NCBI GenBank assembly: GCA_047971145.1
Contig: JBKDZL010000082.1
Location: forward strand, 1 to 7,105
Reading direction: 5' to 3'
DNA from: JBKDZL01 sp047971145
GTDB taxonomy: Bacteria > Bacillota_I > Bacilli_A > Erysipelotrichales > Erysipelotrichaceae
Length of the DNA stretch: 7,105 nt
Position numbers and translations under genes: made by a program. The notes below the pieces were generated by a model, which was not told where the DNA came from, searched no databases, and was given only the letters and a program-made list of their open reading frames with translations. Positions 1 to 6,675 of the stretch are shown here, in pieces; within the stretch, counting starts at the first letter, position 1, and each line of letters begins with the position of its first letter.

Positions 1-19
1 TTTTAATACTAAATATGCT

Positions 20-56
20 TAATTTACTCCCAAAATTTTTTGTTGGGAGTAAATTA
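20..56 (+). terminator. Perfect 14-bp stem-loop upstream of the adhesin gene
   Basis: Bases 20-33 and 43-56 are exact reverse complements, giving a 14-bp stem with a 9-base T-rich loop (34-42). The right arm is followed by GTTTGAC rather than a clear run of T, so this is not a textbook rho-independent terminator. It could end a gene lying left of the window, or it could be a leader hairpin of the adhesin mRNA whose start codon lies 28 bases downstream. Bases 1-19 hold no recognisable gene end. The structure is seen directly; its role is inferred. Confidence 0.45.
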
Positions 57-83
57 GTTTGACAACAGTGATACTGTGGAGGT

Positions 84-2234
84 ATGAAAAGAGGAAAAAT
101 AAAAATAAGCCTACTTTCAATAATGTGCTTATGCCTTTTAATTAAAGGGCAAATAGGTATATTAGCGATTGAAGATGATGTTGACTCATCAAATGAAATT
201 ATAGTAGAAGATCATCAAGAAGAAATTGTTGAAAAAGGAGAAACAATTAGTGATGATGTTTCATTTGAGGAAGAAACAGTAGTAATTATAGATGAAGAAG
301 AGTCATCTACAGAAGAATTAGTTGAAGAAAATATAGAATCTGAGGAAGAAATAGTTGATGCACCAGGTAATGGATATTCCCTACAAGCCTATAAAGCAGC
401 TGGTTTGAGAATTGAAAATTTTTCTAATATCTTTTATGGAGATATTGATTATTTTATTGTAGATAATAATGTCGTATTTTGCATAGAGCCAGAGAAAGAT
501 TGGAATTGGTATGCCACAGAACAAAATCAAGGGCAAAGTGTATTCAACAATTTATCAAGAGCAATAAAAAGAGAAGTAGCAAGAATCATGAGTATTGGAA
601 TGCAAAAGTATAGTGAGAGTAGAGTTCAAGAATGGTTATGGGCAACCCAATTACATGTCTGGAGTGCTATTAAGCCAGGCGGATATAACTTAAGTGGATC
701 AAGCACATATCTACAACCTTATTTAGACACTATTCAACACGAATTGAATACCTTTGAAACTATACCTAGTTTCGCAAACGCTGATAGAATTGAAGTATCT
801 ACATCCACATTGCAATGGAATTTTGAAACAAATAGATATGAAGTAATGCTGAATGATACTAATGGGGTACTAGATTCGAAGTTTAAAGAAATGTTTGGTA
901 AAACCATTGGTGATTATCGCTTAGAAGATGGTGAAGGCTCTAATAATTTATTAGTAAGTACTACCAATCATAATGCAGCACCATCAAATGTGAATGATAG
1001 TAGAATTACTCATACACCATTTAATGCAGGTTATGCAAGATTTTTTGATGCAGGGCAAGATTTGGCAACTATCGGTGCTGACCCTATTAATAGTTATGTC
1101 ATATTTAATGTAGAGCCAAAAAAAGGAGTAATTACCCTTAAAAAACAAGGTGAAGCCTTAGATAACTCTAATACTTACATTGACTTAGCAGCTGTAGAAT
1201 TTGGTATTTATAAAGATACTAACAATAATCAATTAATAGATGAGGAAGAAAGTGAAGTTGTAGATACACTAATTACTGATGAATTTGGTAATGCAGTCAG
1301 CAGTGAGTTGTATTATGGAAATTATTTAATAAAGGAATTAAGTGTAGATTCTCACTATGTTTTATCGGACACTATATATCCCATTACAGTTAATTCAGAT
1401 ACTCAAGCTATTAATAATGGCGAAGCAATTATTAACAACACAATTAAAGGGCAAATAATTTTATCTAAAAAAGGTTATAGTTTAGATAATTCACATATTT
1501 TATTGCCATTAGAAGGAGTAAGTTTTGCAGTATATCATGATATTAATTCTAACGAAATTATCGACAGACAAGAGAGTAAACCTATTGATATTATAACTAC
1601 TGATATTGAAGGTAATGGGGTTAGTATTGATTTATCGATTGGTGATTACTTGGTACAAGAAGTAAAGCCATTAGAGGGATATCAAAGATTAGAAACAATA
1701 TATCCAGTAAGTATCACCGAAAATAATAGTTACGTATCAATTAATAATGGTGAAGCTCTTATTAATGAAGTAATTATGGGAAAAATTGGTATTTTGAAAC
1801 ATGGTATTGATAATGATAGAAGTAAACCATCATATCCATTATCAGGAGTAAGTTTTGCAGTATATCATTATATTAATTATAACGGAATTATTGATAGACA
1901 AGAGGGTAAACCTATTGATATGTTAACTAGTGATTCACAAGGCAAAGCTATTACTAATGTTGAGCTTGTTTATGGACAATATATAGTAAAAGAATTAAAA
2001 ACTCAAAATGGTTATATAAAAGATTCTACTGAATATATTGTGAATATTGTTGAAAATAATCAATTAGTAATGGTAAATAACGGGGAAGCGATTATTAATC
2101 TTGAAGTGCCGCCATTACCAGATACAGGATCAGATGATGGTGTAGAAATTGCCTTAGGAGTACTAGCTGCAGTCCTGTGTGTACTTGTAATTAGAAAAGT
2201 AGGCAAAAATGCCCACCTAAAGGAAAATAAATAA
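84..2234 (+). CDS. LPxTG-anchored thioester-domain adhesin with three SpaA/Cna-B-like repeats
   Basis: This is a cell-wall surface protein, probably for host or surface attachment. Residues 1-28 form a basic then hydrophobic signal peptide. Residues 29-92 are a Glu/Asp-rich linker. Residues about 98-345 match the thioester (TQXA) type: FCIEP with Cys133 and WATQLHVW with Gln189, the pair that forms the internal Cys-Gln thioester. Cys133 is the only Cys of the expected mature exported part. Three SpaA/Cna-B-like domains follow (about 346-455, 456-565, 566-674). Each has a plausible isopeptide triad: Lys354-Glu418-Asn451, Lys462-Glu526-Asn561 and Lys572-Glu637-Asn672. Each also carries an EF-hand-like loop (378-389, 486-497 and a degenerate one at 596-607). 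LPDTG (678-682), a hydrophobic segment and a basic tail form the sortase signal. The start is odd: GGAGG (78-82) ends one base before the ATG, and an in-frame stop at 69-71 excludes an earlier start. Bond formation is inferred from family knowledge. Confidence 0.9.
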   Translation: MKRGKIKISLLSIMCLCLLIKGQIGILAIEDDVDSSNEIIVEDHQEEIVEKGETISDDVSFEEETVVIIDEEESSTEELVEENIESEEEIVDAPGNGYSLQAYKAAGLRIENFSNIFYGDIDYFIVDNNVVFCIEPEKDWNWYATEQNQGQSVFNNLSRAIKREVARIMSIGMQKYSESRVQEWLWATQLHVWSAIKPGGYNLSGSSTYLQPYLDTIQHELNTFETIPSFANADRIEVSTSTLQWNFETNRYEVMLNDTNGVLDSKFKEMFGKTIGDYRLEDGEGSNNLLVSTTNHNAAPSNVNDSRITHTPFNAGYARFFDAGQDLATIGADPINSYVIFNVEPKKGVITLKKQGEALDNSNTYIDLAAVEFGIYKDTNNNQLIDEEESEVVDTLITDEFGNAVSSELYYGNYLIKELSVDSHYVLSDTIYPITVNSDTQAINNGEAIINNTIKGQIILSKKGYSLDNSHILLPLEGVSFAVYHDINSNEIIDRQESKPIDIITTDIEGNGVSIDLSIGDYLVQEVKPLEGYQRLETIYPVSITENNSYVSINNGEALINEVIMGKIGILKHGIDNDRSKPSYPLSGVSFAVYHYINYNGIIDRQEGKPIDMLTSDSQGKAITNVELVYGQYIVKELKTQNGYIKDSTEYIVNIVENNQLVMVNNGEAIINLEVPPLPDTGSDDGVEIALGVLAAVLCVLVIRKVGKNAHLKENK
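1515..1590 (+). repeat. Copy A of a 76-bp direct repeat inside the adhesin gene
   Basis: This stretch matches 1845-1920 at 70 of 76 positions by direct comparison, and the two copies are exactly 330 bp (110 codons) apart. It encodes the strand before the EF-hand-like loop of the second Cna-B-like domain, the loop itself, and the KPID that follows. The first domain has the same protein layout but has diverged at the DNA level. Confidence 0.9.
1845..1920 (+). repeat. Copy B of the 76-bp direct repeat inside the adhesin gene
   Basis: This is the partner of 1515-1590, in the third Cna-B-like domain. The six differences include a G to T change that turns the first loop residue from Asp486 (copy A) into Tyr596, removing the first expected calcium ligand. 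The high identity suggests a recent domain duplication or gene conversion. Confidence 0.9.
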
Positions 2235-2235
2235 T

Positions 2236-2831
2236 ATGTTTGGTATAGATGATATTGTTAGGAATTTGTTTGACACAATCCCCTCATTAATTTCAAGTTT
2301 AATAATATCAGCAATTGAAACGGTAAGTTGTAACAGCAACCTTTACTGAGTTTTTAGGAAAATTGATTTTTGATAAGATGAATAAAATCAAAGCTGTTGC
2401 CATTAGAATTATCATTGGTTCTATTATTATTGGAGTCGGTACAATAATATCAGCATTTAATTTAAGCAATAGACTATTTATCAATATAACTGAATTAAAT
2501 TGTGATCAAAAGGTTGAGATTGCCAGCTATAAGTATAACTGTGATAACATTATTGGTTCAATAATGTTAATGTAGTAGATATTATTGAAGATCCAAGTAG
2601 TGATGAAATTGTCATTAAAACTTATAGTAAATATGATTTAAGTTCTGTGATATGGAAGAACTTGAATCGTACAAGTATTCTTGTGGAATTAACAATAGGT
2701 AGAAGAATTGCTAGTGCATTTGATTATTGGATGTCAGCTTTAAGTGCAAATAAGTTACCAACATTTAGTTATGAAGACTGGGGTATTATTATCGTGCAGA
2801 TTTATATAGTTTCAAATCTGTAATTTCATGA
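2236..2831 (+). pseudogene. Frameshifted gene for a small membrane-anchored protein of unknown family
   Basis: The ATG at 2236 lies one base after the adhesin stop, with AAAGGA at 2219-2224. Translation starts MFGIDDIVRNLF and stops at 2347-2349. Deleting one A near 2325-2326 joins it smoothly (..AIETV, VVTATFTEF..) to a second frame that runs to a stop at 2573-2575. That frame holds one transmembrane segment, roughly 2393-2460. Adding one base near 2560 joins it back to the first frame (NNVNVVDIIEDP..), open to TAA 2821-2823. A third slip near 2782 would instead end in YYYRADLYSFKSVIS at TGA 2829-2831. The full product would be about 195 residues: a short amphipathic N terminus, one membrane helix and a presumed outside domain. 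I do not recognise the family. The 2363-2575 piece could be read as a 70-residue protein from a TTG start, but its open flanks favour a broken gene. Sequencing error is the main alternative. Confidence 0.55.
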
Positions 2832-2851
2832 AGAAATATCAAGATTATTAG

Positions 2852-2882
2852 ACTGACTTCTGGTTCTAAGGAGTCAGTTTTT
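2852..2882 (+). terminator. Rho-independent terminator after the surface module
   Basis: CTGACTTCT (2853-2861) pairs with AGGAGTCAG (2869-2877) with one G-U pair; A2852-T2878 extends the stem. The loop is GGTTCTA (2862-2868) and a run of five T (2878-2882) follows. It lies just after the last stop of the broken gene and separates the adhesin module from the regulator operon. Confidence 0.85.
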
Positions 2883-2934
2883 AAAAAAGTAAATTTAAGA
2901 GCGAAATATTAGCACAGAGCAGTGAATTTTTTGT

Positions 2935-2964
2935 TTGCAACTAATAATCAAATAATGCAATAAT
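2935..2964 (+). promoter_or_regulatory. Candidate sigma-A promoter for the regulator operon
   Basis: TTGCAA (2935-2940) and AATAAT (2959-2964), 18 bases apart, are the best -35/-10 pair I see between the terminator and the regulator start. A second candidate is an extended -10, TGATATTAT (2990-2998), but it lacks a good -35 and would start the mRNA at the ribosome binding site. The rest of 2883-3017 is AT-rich with short weak inverted repeats, such as TTGCA (2935-2939) with TGCAA (2956-2960), and no clear operator or catabolite-response site. Confidence 0.3.
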
Positions 2965-3004
2965 TATTCATTTGTGGGATTATATTTGGTGATATTATAT
3001 TATC

Positions 3005-3009
3005 AGGAG
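3005..3009 (+). promoter_or_regulatory. Ribosome binding site that fixes the regulator start
   Basis: AGGAG at 3005-3009 lies 8 bases before the ATG at 3018. An in-frame GTG at 3009 overlaps this site, so it is very unlikely to be the start even though it lengthens the frame by three codons. Confidence 0.8.
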
Positions 3010-3017
3010 TGATACTT

Positions 3018-4886
3018 ATGATTACTGATAGACAATTAAGCATCTTAAAATTTCTTTTAGACCACAAAAAATCATTGACAATGAATGATTTGCTAGAGTA
3101 TACCAATATGTCTGAGCGTACCATTCGCTATGACATTTCAAATTTAAGAAATCTCTTAAATGATGATGAAATAGAATTAAGATATGCGCCGCAAATCGGT
3201 TTTTTTATTCCGATAAATCAAATAGTTTCAGCAGAGCAGTTGTATTATAAGTTGAAAAACAACAGAATCAACTCAACTGTTGAAACAAAAGAAGAAATTT
3301 ATCATGAGATATTAATGATGTTAGCTGTTTATCACTATGTTAGCTTAGAGAAATTTACCAAAACACTTTATTTATCAGAGCGTGTAGTTTTTGAATATTT
3401 AGCTAATTTCGAAAATTTTTATCAGTCTTTTTTTAAACTGAAAAATAAGCGTGGATATGGTTATTATATTGAGGGAGATGAATATCAGCTAAGAGTCAAA
3501 ATAGCTGAAATGATTGTACCTTTTATTAGCAAGTATAATGATCCTAATAGTTATTACAGTAATTTGCCAGTGCCATTAAAGCCGATGATCAGTATAAATC
3601 GGTTGAATATTATCAGTACTAATTACAAAAAGCTGAATGCTAAATATCAATTGTGGCTAGATAATGGCAAGTTTATTAATGTTTTTAGTTATTTGATTAT
3701 TAGATATATTAGATTAGAGCACTTTTTGTCATTAAATATGTCGATAAAGAGTTTTGAAATAACAAAGGGTATGAGTGGATATTGTCATGAATTACTTGAT
3801 GATAAGTTAGATGTTGATAGCCATTATGAATTAATTTGTATTGCTAATTTTTTAGAGGATAATAACATTTTTATCAATGATATTGTGACCGATGAACCCC
3901 AAATAGATTCACTATTAAAAGAAATAATAAAAGAATTAAAAACAGAAAATTATGAGGTAAATTTTGATAATTTATATGATGATTTATTTTTACATTTTCA
4001 GGCTTTATTAAATAAGAATCATCACAATAGAACAATTGAAGAAACTTTAATACTTAAAGATATAAAAAATAAGTATCAGCGGGAATATGACTTAGCTAAA
4101 AAATTAGTTAAGGTTTTCACTTCACACTTTGATTATTCAATGAGTGAGGAAGAAACAGGATATATTGCGATTTATTTATCAAAAAATAAAATTGATAACG
4201 CTCAAAAGAAAAGAGTGGTCGTTGTCTGCTCAACCGGAAGAGGTTTATCTAATTTACTGGTGACTAGAATAAAACATGTATTTCCACAGCTAGAAATAGT
4301 TGAGCAACTATCTTACTATCAAGTAGAAAAAAATAATTATGATAAAAAAATTGATTTTGTTATTACTACTATGCCAATGGCTGATATTAATTACCCAGTA
4401 GTGACAATTTCAAATATTCTTTCAACAAATGATATTAAGAAAATTAGTAGTTATTTAAGTGAAGATATAAGTGAAAAGCTAATTAAAAAATATACGCTTT
4501 CTGAGCCTTTCAAGAATTTATCTTTATCGAGAGATGATGAATTAATTAATTATTCTAAATTAGTAAGTGAAATTACTTTATCATTGATAGAGCTTACTAC
4601 AGAAATACAAAGTAGTTATCCTATGGATTATGGTGCTATTTTAGGCTTAACAATTCATATGTTGATGGCGATACCACGTTGGTTTAATGAGGAAAGTAAA
4701 GCAGATGAAGTTGTTGATAAGTTGTATGGGGTTATGGAATTAGAGCATCCTGAATTAGTAAAAAAATTGAATTTATTCTTTAGTGAGGTGGAACAGGTTT
4801 TAATGATTTCTATTAGTATTTATGAAAGATTTGCATTTTATCAATATATTCTAAGGAGGAAAAGTGATGAAAAAATTACTTATTAA
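3018..4886 (+). CDS. PRD-containing transcriptional regulator (HTH, PRD, EIIB-like; BglG/ManR/LicR type)
   Basis: This is a 622-residue cytoplasmic DNA-binding regulator, probably an activator of the downstream operon whose activity is set by PTS phosphorylation. Residues 1-50 are a DeoR-like winged helix (MSERTIRYDISNLR at about 31-44). A second Mga-like helix-turn-helix spans about 92-155. PRD1 lies about 195-290 (His235) and PRD2 about 300-395 with His326. The second usual PRD2 histidine is replaced: the expected position reads GYIAIYLSK, with Tyr386. An EIIB-like domain follows (about 398-490), with the phospho-cysteine signature VCSTGRG at Cys404. Residues 510-615 look like a further PRD (GLTIHM with His547, then an E-rich helix pair) rather than the EIIA domain common in this class. 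The stop lies 20 bases inside the next gene. The target and phosphorylation pattern are inferred from the family; antitermination is unlikely because the N terminus is a DNA-binding, not an RNA-binding, domain. Confidence 0.85.
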   Translation: MITDRQLSILKFLLDHKKSLTMNDLLEYTNMSERTIRYDISNLRNLLNDDEIELRYAPQIGFFIPINQIVSAEQLYYKLKNNRINSTVETKEEIYHEILMMLAVYHYVSLEKFTKTLYLSERVVFEYLANFENFYQSFFKLKNKRGYGYYIEGDEYQLRVKIAEMIVPFISKYNDPNSYYSNLPVPLKPMISINRLNIISTNYKKLNAKYQLWLDNGKFINVFSYLIIRYIRLEHFLSLNMSIKSFEITKGMSGYCHELLDDKLDVDSHYELICIANFLEDNNIFINDIVTDEPQIDSLLKEIIKELKTENYEVNFDNLYDDLFLHFQALLNKNHHNRTIEETLILKDIKNKYQREYDLAKKLVKVFTSHFDYSMSEEETGYIAIYLSKNKIDNAQKKRVVVVCSTGRGLSNLLVTRIKHVFPQLEIVEQLSYYQVEKNNYDKKIDFVITTMPMADINYPVVTISNILSTNDIKKISSYLSEDISEKLIKKYTLSEPFKNLSLSRDDELINYSKLVSEITLSLIELTTEIQSSYPMDYGAILGLTIHMLMAIPRWFNEESKADEVVDKLYGVMELEHPELVKKLNLFFSEVEQVLMISISIYERFAFYQYILRRKSDEKITY

Positions 4887-5997
4887 AAATGGAAGTTTAA
4901 TTGCCCTACATGATGGATATAATTCTGAGAGTAAAGATTTGTATCTTGAAGATGGCATCATTAAAGAAATTGGTGATAATTTAGTTTATGAGTGTGAAAC
5001 TATTGATGCAAGTGGTTTAATAGTATCTGCTGGCTTTATTGATATTCATACTCATTGTTTTGCAGGCAAGTGTCCCATTGGTGTTGATGCTGATTTGATA
5101 GGAGCTCAAAGAGGTACAACAACAATTATTGATGCTGGTAGTGCTGGTCCTGAAACTTTTGAAGAGTTTATGCAGGAAGTCATTGTCAAGAAAGATACTA
5201 GAGTTTATTCATTATTAAACATTTCTAAGAAAGGTTTAACTGAACGCAGTGAATTAAATGATTTAAAGAAAATTGATTTAGAAAAAGTAAAATGTGTTGT
5301 TAAGAAATATCCGCAGTATATTGTAGGCTTAAAAGCTAGAGCCAGCTCTAGTGTGGTGGGTGATTTAGGAATTTTACCCATTAAAATGGCTTGTGAGTTA
5401 GCAGAACAGTTAAATAAAATTTTAATGATTCATACAGGTAATTTTCCTCCTTATTTGAAAGATGTTTTAAATATTATGAAAAAAGGAGATATTTTAACTC
5501 ATGCTTTTCATGGTAAAGAGGGTGGTATTTTAGATGATAGGCGTGAGCTGATTGATGAAGCTATTAAAGCTAGAGATAGAGGTGTGTTGTTTGATGTTGG
5601 ACATGGTTCGGCCAGCTTTAGTTTTGCCACTTTTGCAAGAGCAAAAGAATTAGGTTTTAAAGCTGATTTCATTTCGACAGATATTCATTGTGAAAATTAT
5701 CTAAAATTGGTTTATAGTCAACATGCTGTAATTAGTAAACTGATAAATATGGGAGAGGATTTAGCTGAAATGATTGATAAAGTTACGGCTAAACCGGCTG
5801 ATCACTTTAATTTAGTGGGGCTAGGGCACTTAAAGCCGGGTAGTATAGCTGATATTACTATTAGCAAATTAATAGATATAGATGAAGTAGTTGAAGACTC
5901 ACAGGCTAACCAACTGAATTTACAAAAGAAAATTGTGCCTGTTTATACTATCATCAGTAAAGGTGGTAGTAGTAAGTTGATTGAAAATCATGAATAA
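4867..5997 (+). CDS. Amidohydrolase/deacetylase family metallohydrolase (EF_0837-like)
   Basis: This is a 376-residue TIM-barrel enzyme of the amidohydrolase superfamily (cog3964, EF_0837/AHA_3915 type), predicted to hydrolyse an amide or ester bond on a small molecule in the cytoplasm. The full set of binuclear-metal ligands is visible: His61-x-His63 (IDIHTHCF), the bridging Lys156 (GLKAR), His189 (MIHTG), His212 (THAFHG) and the catalytic Asp272 (STDIH). The N- and C-terminal beta-sandwich parts are also present (ADITISK near the end). Relatives are often misannotated as dihydroorotase or adenine deaminase. As I recall, some act on acetyl-(R)-mandelate-like esters in vitro, but the natural substrate is not settled. 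ATG 4867 is preferred over GTG 4864 because AAGGAGG (4853-4859) is 7 bases away. It overlaps the regulator by 20 bases. In related clusters it sits beside DgaE- and DgaF-like enzymes, which suggests removal of an acyl group before sugar-acid breakdown; that is inference. Confidence 0.9.
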   Translation: MKKLLIKNGSLIALHDGYNSESKDLYLEDGIIKEIGDNLVYECETIDASGLIVSAGFIDIHTHCFAGKCPIGVDADLIGAQRGTTTIIDAGSAGPETFEEFMQEVIVKKDTRVYSLLNISKKGLTERSELNDLKKIDLEKVKCVVKKYPQYIVGLKARASSSVVGDLGILPIKMACELAEQLNKILMIHTGNFPPYLKDVLNIMKKGDILTHAFHGKEGGILDDRRELIDEAIKARDRGVLFDVGHGSASFSFATFARAKELGFKADFISTDIHCENYLKLVYSQHAVISKLINMGEDLAEMIDKVTAKPADHFNLVGLGHLKPGSIADITISKLIDIDEVVEDSQANQLNLQKKIVPVYTIISKGGSSKLIENHE

Positions 5998-6310
5998 AAA
6001 GATAGAAATACAGATCAAAGAGCTACTGGCGAACAATAAACTTACTTTTGTTGATAGACTAGCTTCAAAGATGTTCTTTTCTCATATGAGTACACTTGAA
6101 GATAGATTAAAAAGCCAAGAGCCACTTGATAATGATGAGCATGATTATAGGGTAGTTTTAAATGAAATAAATGAAGATGTCTTAAGTGCTGCAAAGGAAA
6201 TAGCGAAGATAACATTTTCCACATATGATCAAGAGCCAACAATGATGGAAATAGTATTGATTGCAACTCACTTACAGGCGCAAAGATATAAAGAAAAGGA
6301 GGTGAAATAA
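5990..6310 (+). CDS. Free-standing PRD domain protein (EF_0829 family)
   Basis: This 106-residue protein consists of a single PTS regulation domain with no DNA-binding or other part. Both characteristic histidines are present: SHMSTLEDRL (His32) and EIVLIATHLQ (His94), the two positions that PTS proteins phosphorylate in PRD regulators. The family (TIGR03582-type) is known only as a member of this conserved operon. ATG 5990 overlaps the previous stop codon region by 8 bases and has no strong ribosome site, so translation is probably coupled. An upstream TTG (5981) is possible but has no better site. It may be a phosphorylation sensor or adapter for the regulator or the transporter; its function is not established. 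Its two histidines contrast with the Tyr at one site in the neighbouring regulator. Confidence 0.85.
   Translation: MNKKIEIQIKELLANNKLTFVDRLASKMFFSHMSTLEDRLKSQEPLDNDEHDYRVVLNEINEDVLSAAKEIAKITFSTYDQEPTMMEIVLIATHLQAQRYKEKEVK
6296..6305 (+). promoter_or_regulatory. Very strong ribosome binding site for the SFCGS gene
   Basis: AAGGAGGTGA is a near-complete match to the 16S rRNA 3' end. It lies inside the last codons of the PRD gene and its GGAGG core is 7 bases before ATG 6310. The stop and start share one base (TAATG). The strength suggests the SFCGS protein is made in larger amounts than its upstream neighbours. Confidence 0.8.
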
Positions 6311-6675
6311 TGAGTGATAAAGAAATTTTGGTAGTAATAGGTCATCGCATGGGTGGTGGTGATGCTGTGGCAAGAGGTATTGTGAAAGCAGGAGCTAAAG
6401 TAATTCAGATTCCAGGAATGGCAGCTGATATGAAACTTGGTGATGTTATGCATGAAAATAATGCAGATATTGGTATTAGTTTTTGTGGCTCAGGTGGAGC
6501 TGGTGCTATAACTGCTCAAACTAAATATGGTTATAAAGCAACATCACATTTACGCTCTGTTCAAGCAGCCATTACGGCAATTGAGCAAGGTAATAAAGTT
6601 ATTGGCTTAGGCTTTCTTGATGTTGAAGAACTTGGCGAAAAAGTGGTTGAAGCTTATCGAAAGATTAATAAATGA
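6310..6675 (+). CDS. Glycine-rich SFCGS family protein (EF_0830-like)
   Basis: This is a 121-residue soluble protein whose hallmark is the sequence SFCGSGGAGAITAQ at residues 57-70, with Cys59. It has an alternating beta/alpha pattern: strand EILVVI, a glycine loop GHRMGGGDA (11-19), a helix, strand KVIQIPG, strand DIGISF before the Cys loop, and strand KVIGLGF before the final helix. The family is conserved in both Gram-positive and Gram-negative bacteria in the same gene group, and its function is unknown. The first strand-loop-helix resembles the opening of PTS EIIB domains but has Gly-His in place of the phospho-cysteine. The layout also recalls E. coli YhfU (DUF2620), from memory. A role as the soluble partner of the DUF4310/4311 membrane proteins is plausible but inferred. 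Its stop overlaps the next start (ATGA). Confidence 0.9.
   Translation: MSDKEILVVIGHRMGGGDAVARGIVKAGAKVIQIPGMAADMKLGDVMHENNADIGISFCGSGGAGAITAQTKYGYKATSHLRSVQAAITAIEQGNKVIGLGFLDVEELGEKVVEAYRKINK

Noticed and set aside
59..88. TTGACA (59-64) and TATGAA (83-88) with an 18-base gap, resembling a sigma-A promoter
   Set aside because: The -10 would cover the start codon and the mRNA would begin inside the signal peptide, with no later good start. It is probably chance, unless the true start is further down.
2236..2460. Remnant of a conjugation (TrbL/VirB6-like) membrane protein, suggesting an integrative element
   Set aside because: The start MFGIDDIVRNLF and the membrane helix are only loosely similar, and no integrase, relaxase, attachment site or other transfer gene is in the window.
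2300..2570. Programmed ribosomal frameshifting in the gene after the adhesin
   Set aside because: Two shifts in opposite directions would be needed, and no slippery heptamer with a following hairpin or pseudoknot is visible at either junction.
2363..2575. Independent 70-residue membrane protein starting at TTG 2363
   Set aside because: The same frame is open and protein-like upstream to about 2327, and the coding signal continues in another frame after 2560. It is better explained as the middle piece of a frameshifted gene.
3009..3017. GTG start for the regulator at 3009
   Set aside because: It overlaps the AGGAG ribosome site; ATG 3018 has ideal spacing.
2883..3017. Catabolite-response (cre) or antiterminator (RAT) site upstream of the regulator
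   Set aside because: No sequence fits the cre palindrome, and no RAT-terminator pair is present; only weak AT-rich inverted repeats are seen.
6042..6453. Minus-strand open frames at 6042-6266 and 6268-6453
   Set aside because: They lie opposite the well-supported PRD and SFCGS genes, have His-rich, low-complexity translations with no recognisable motif, and lack convincing ribosome sites.
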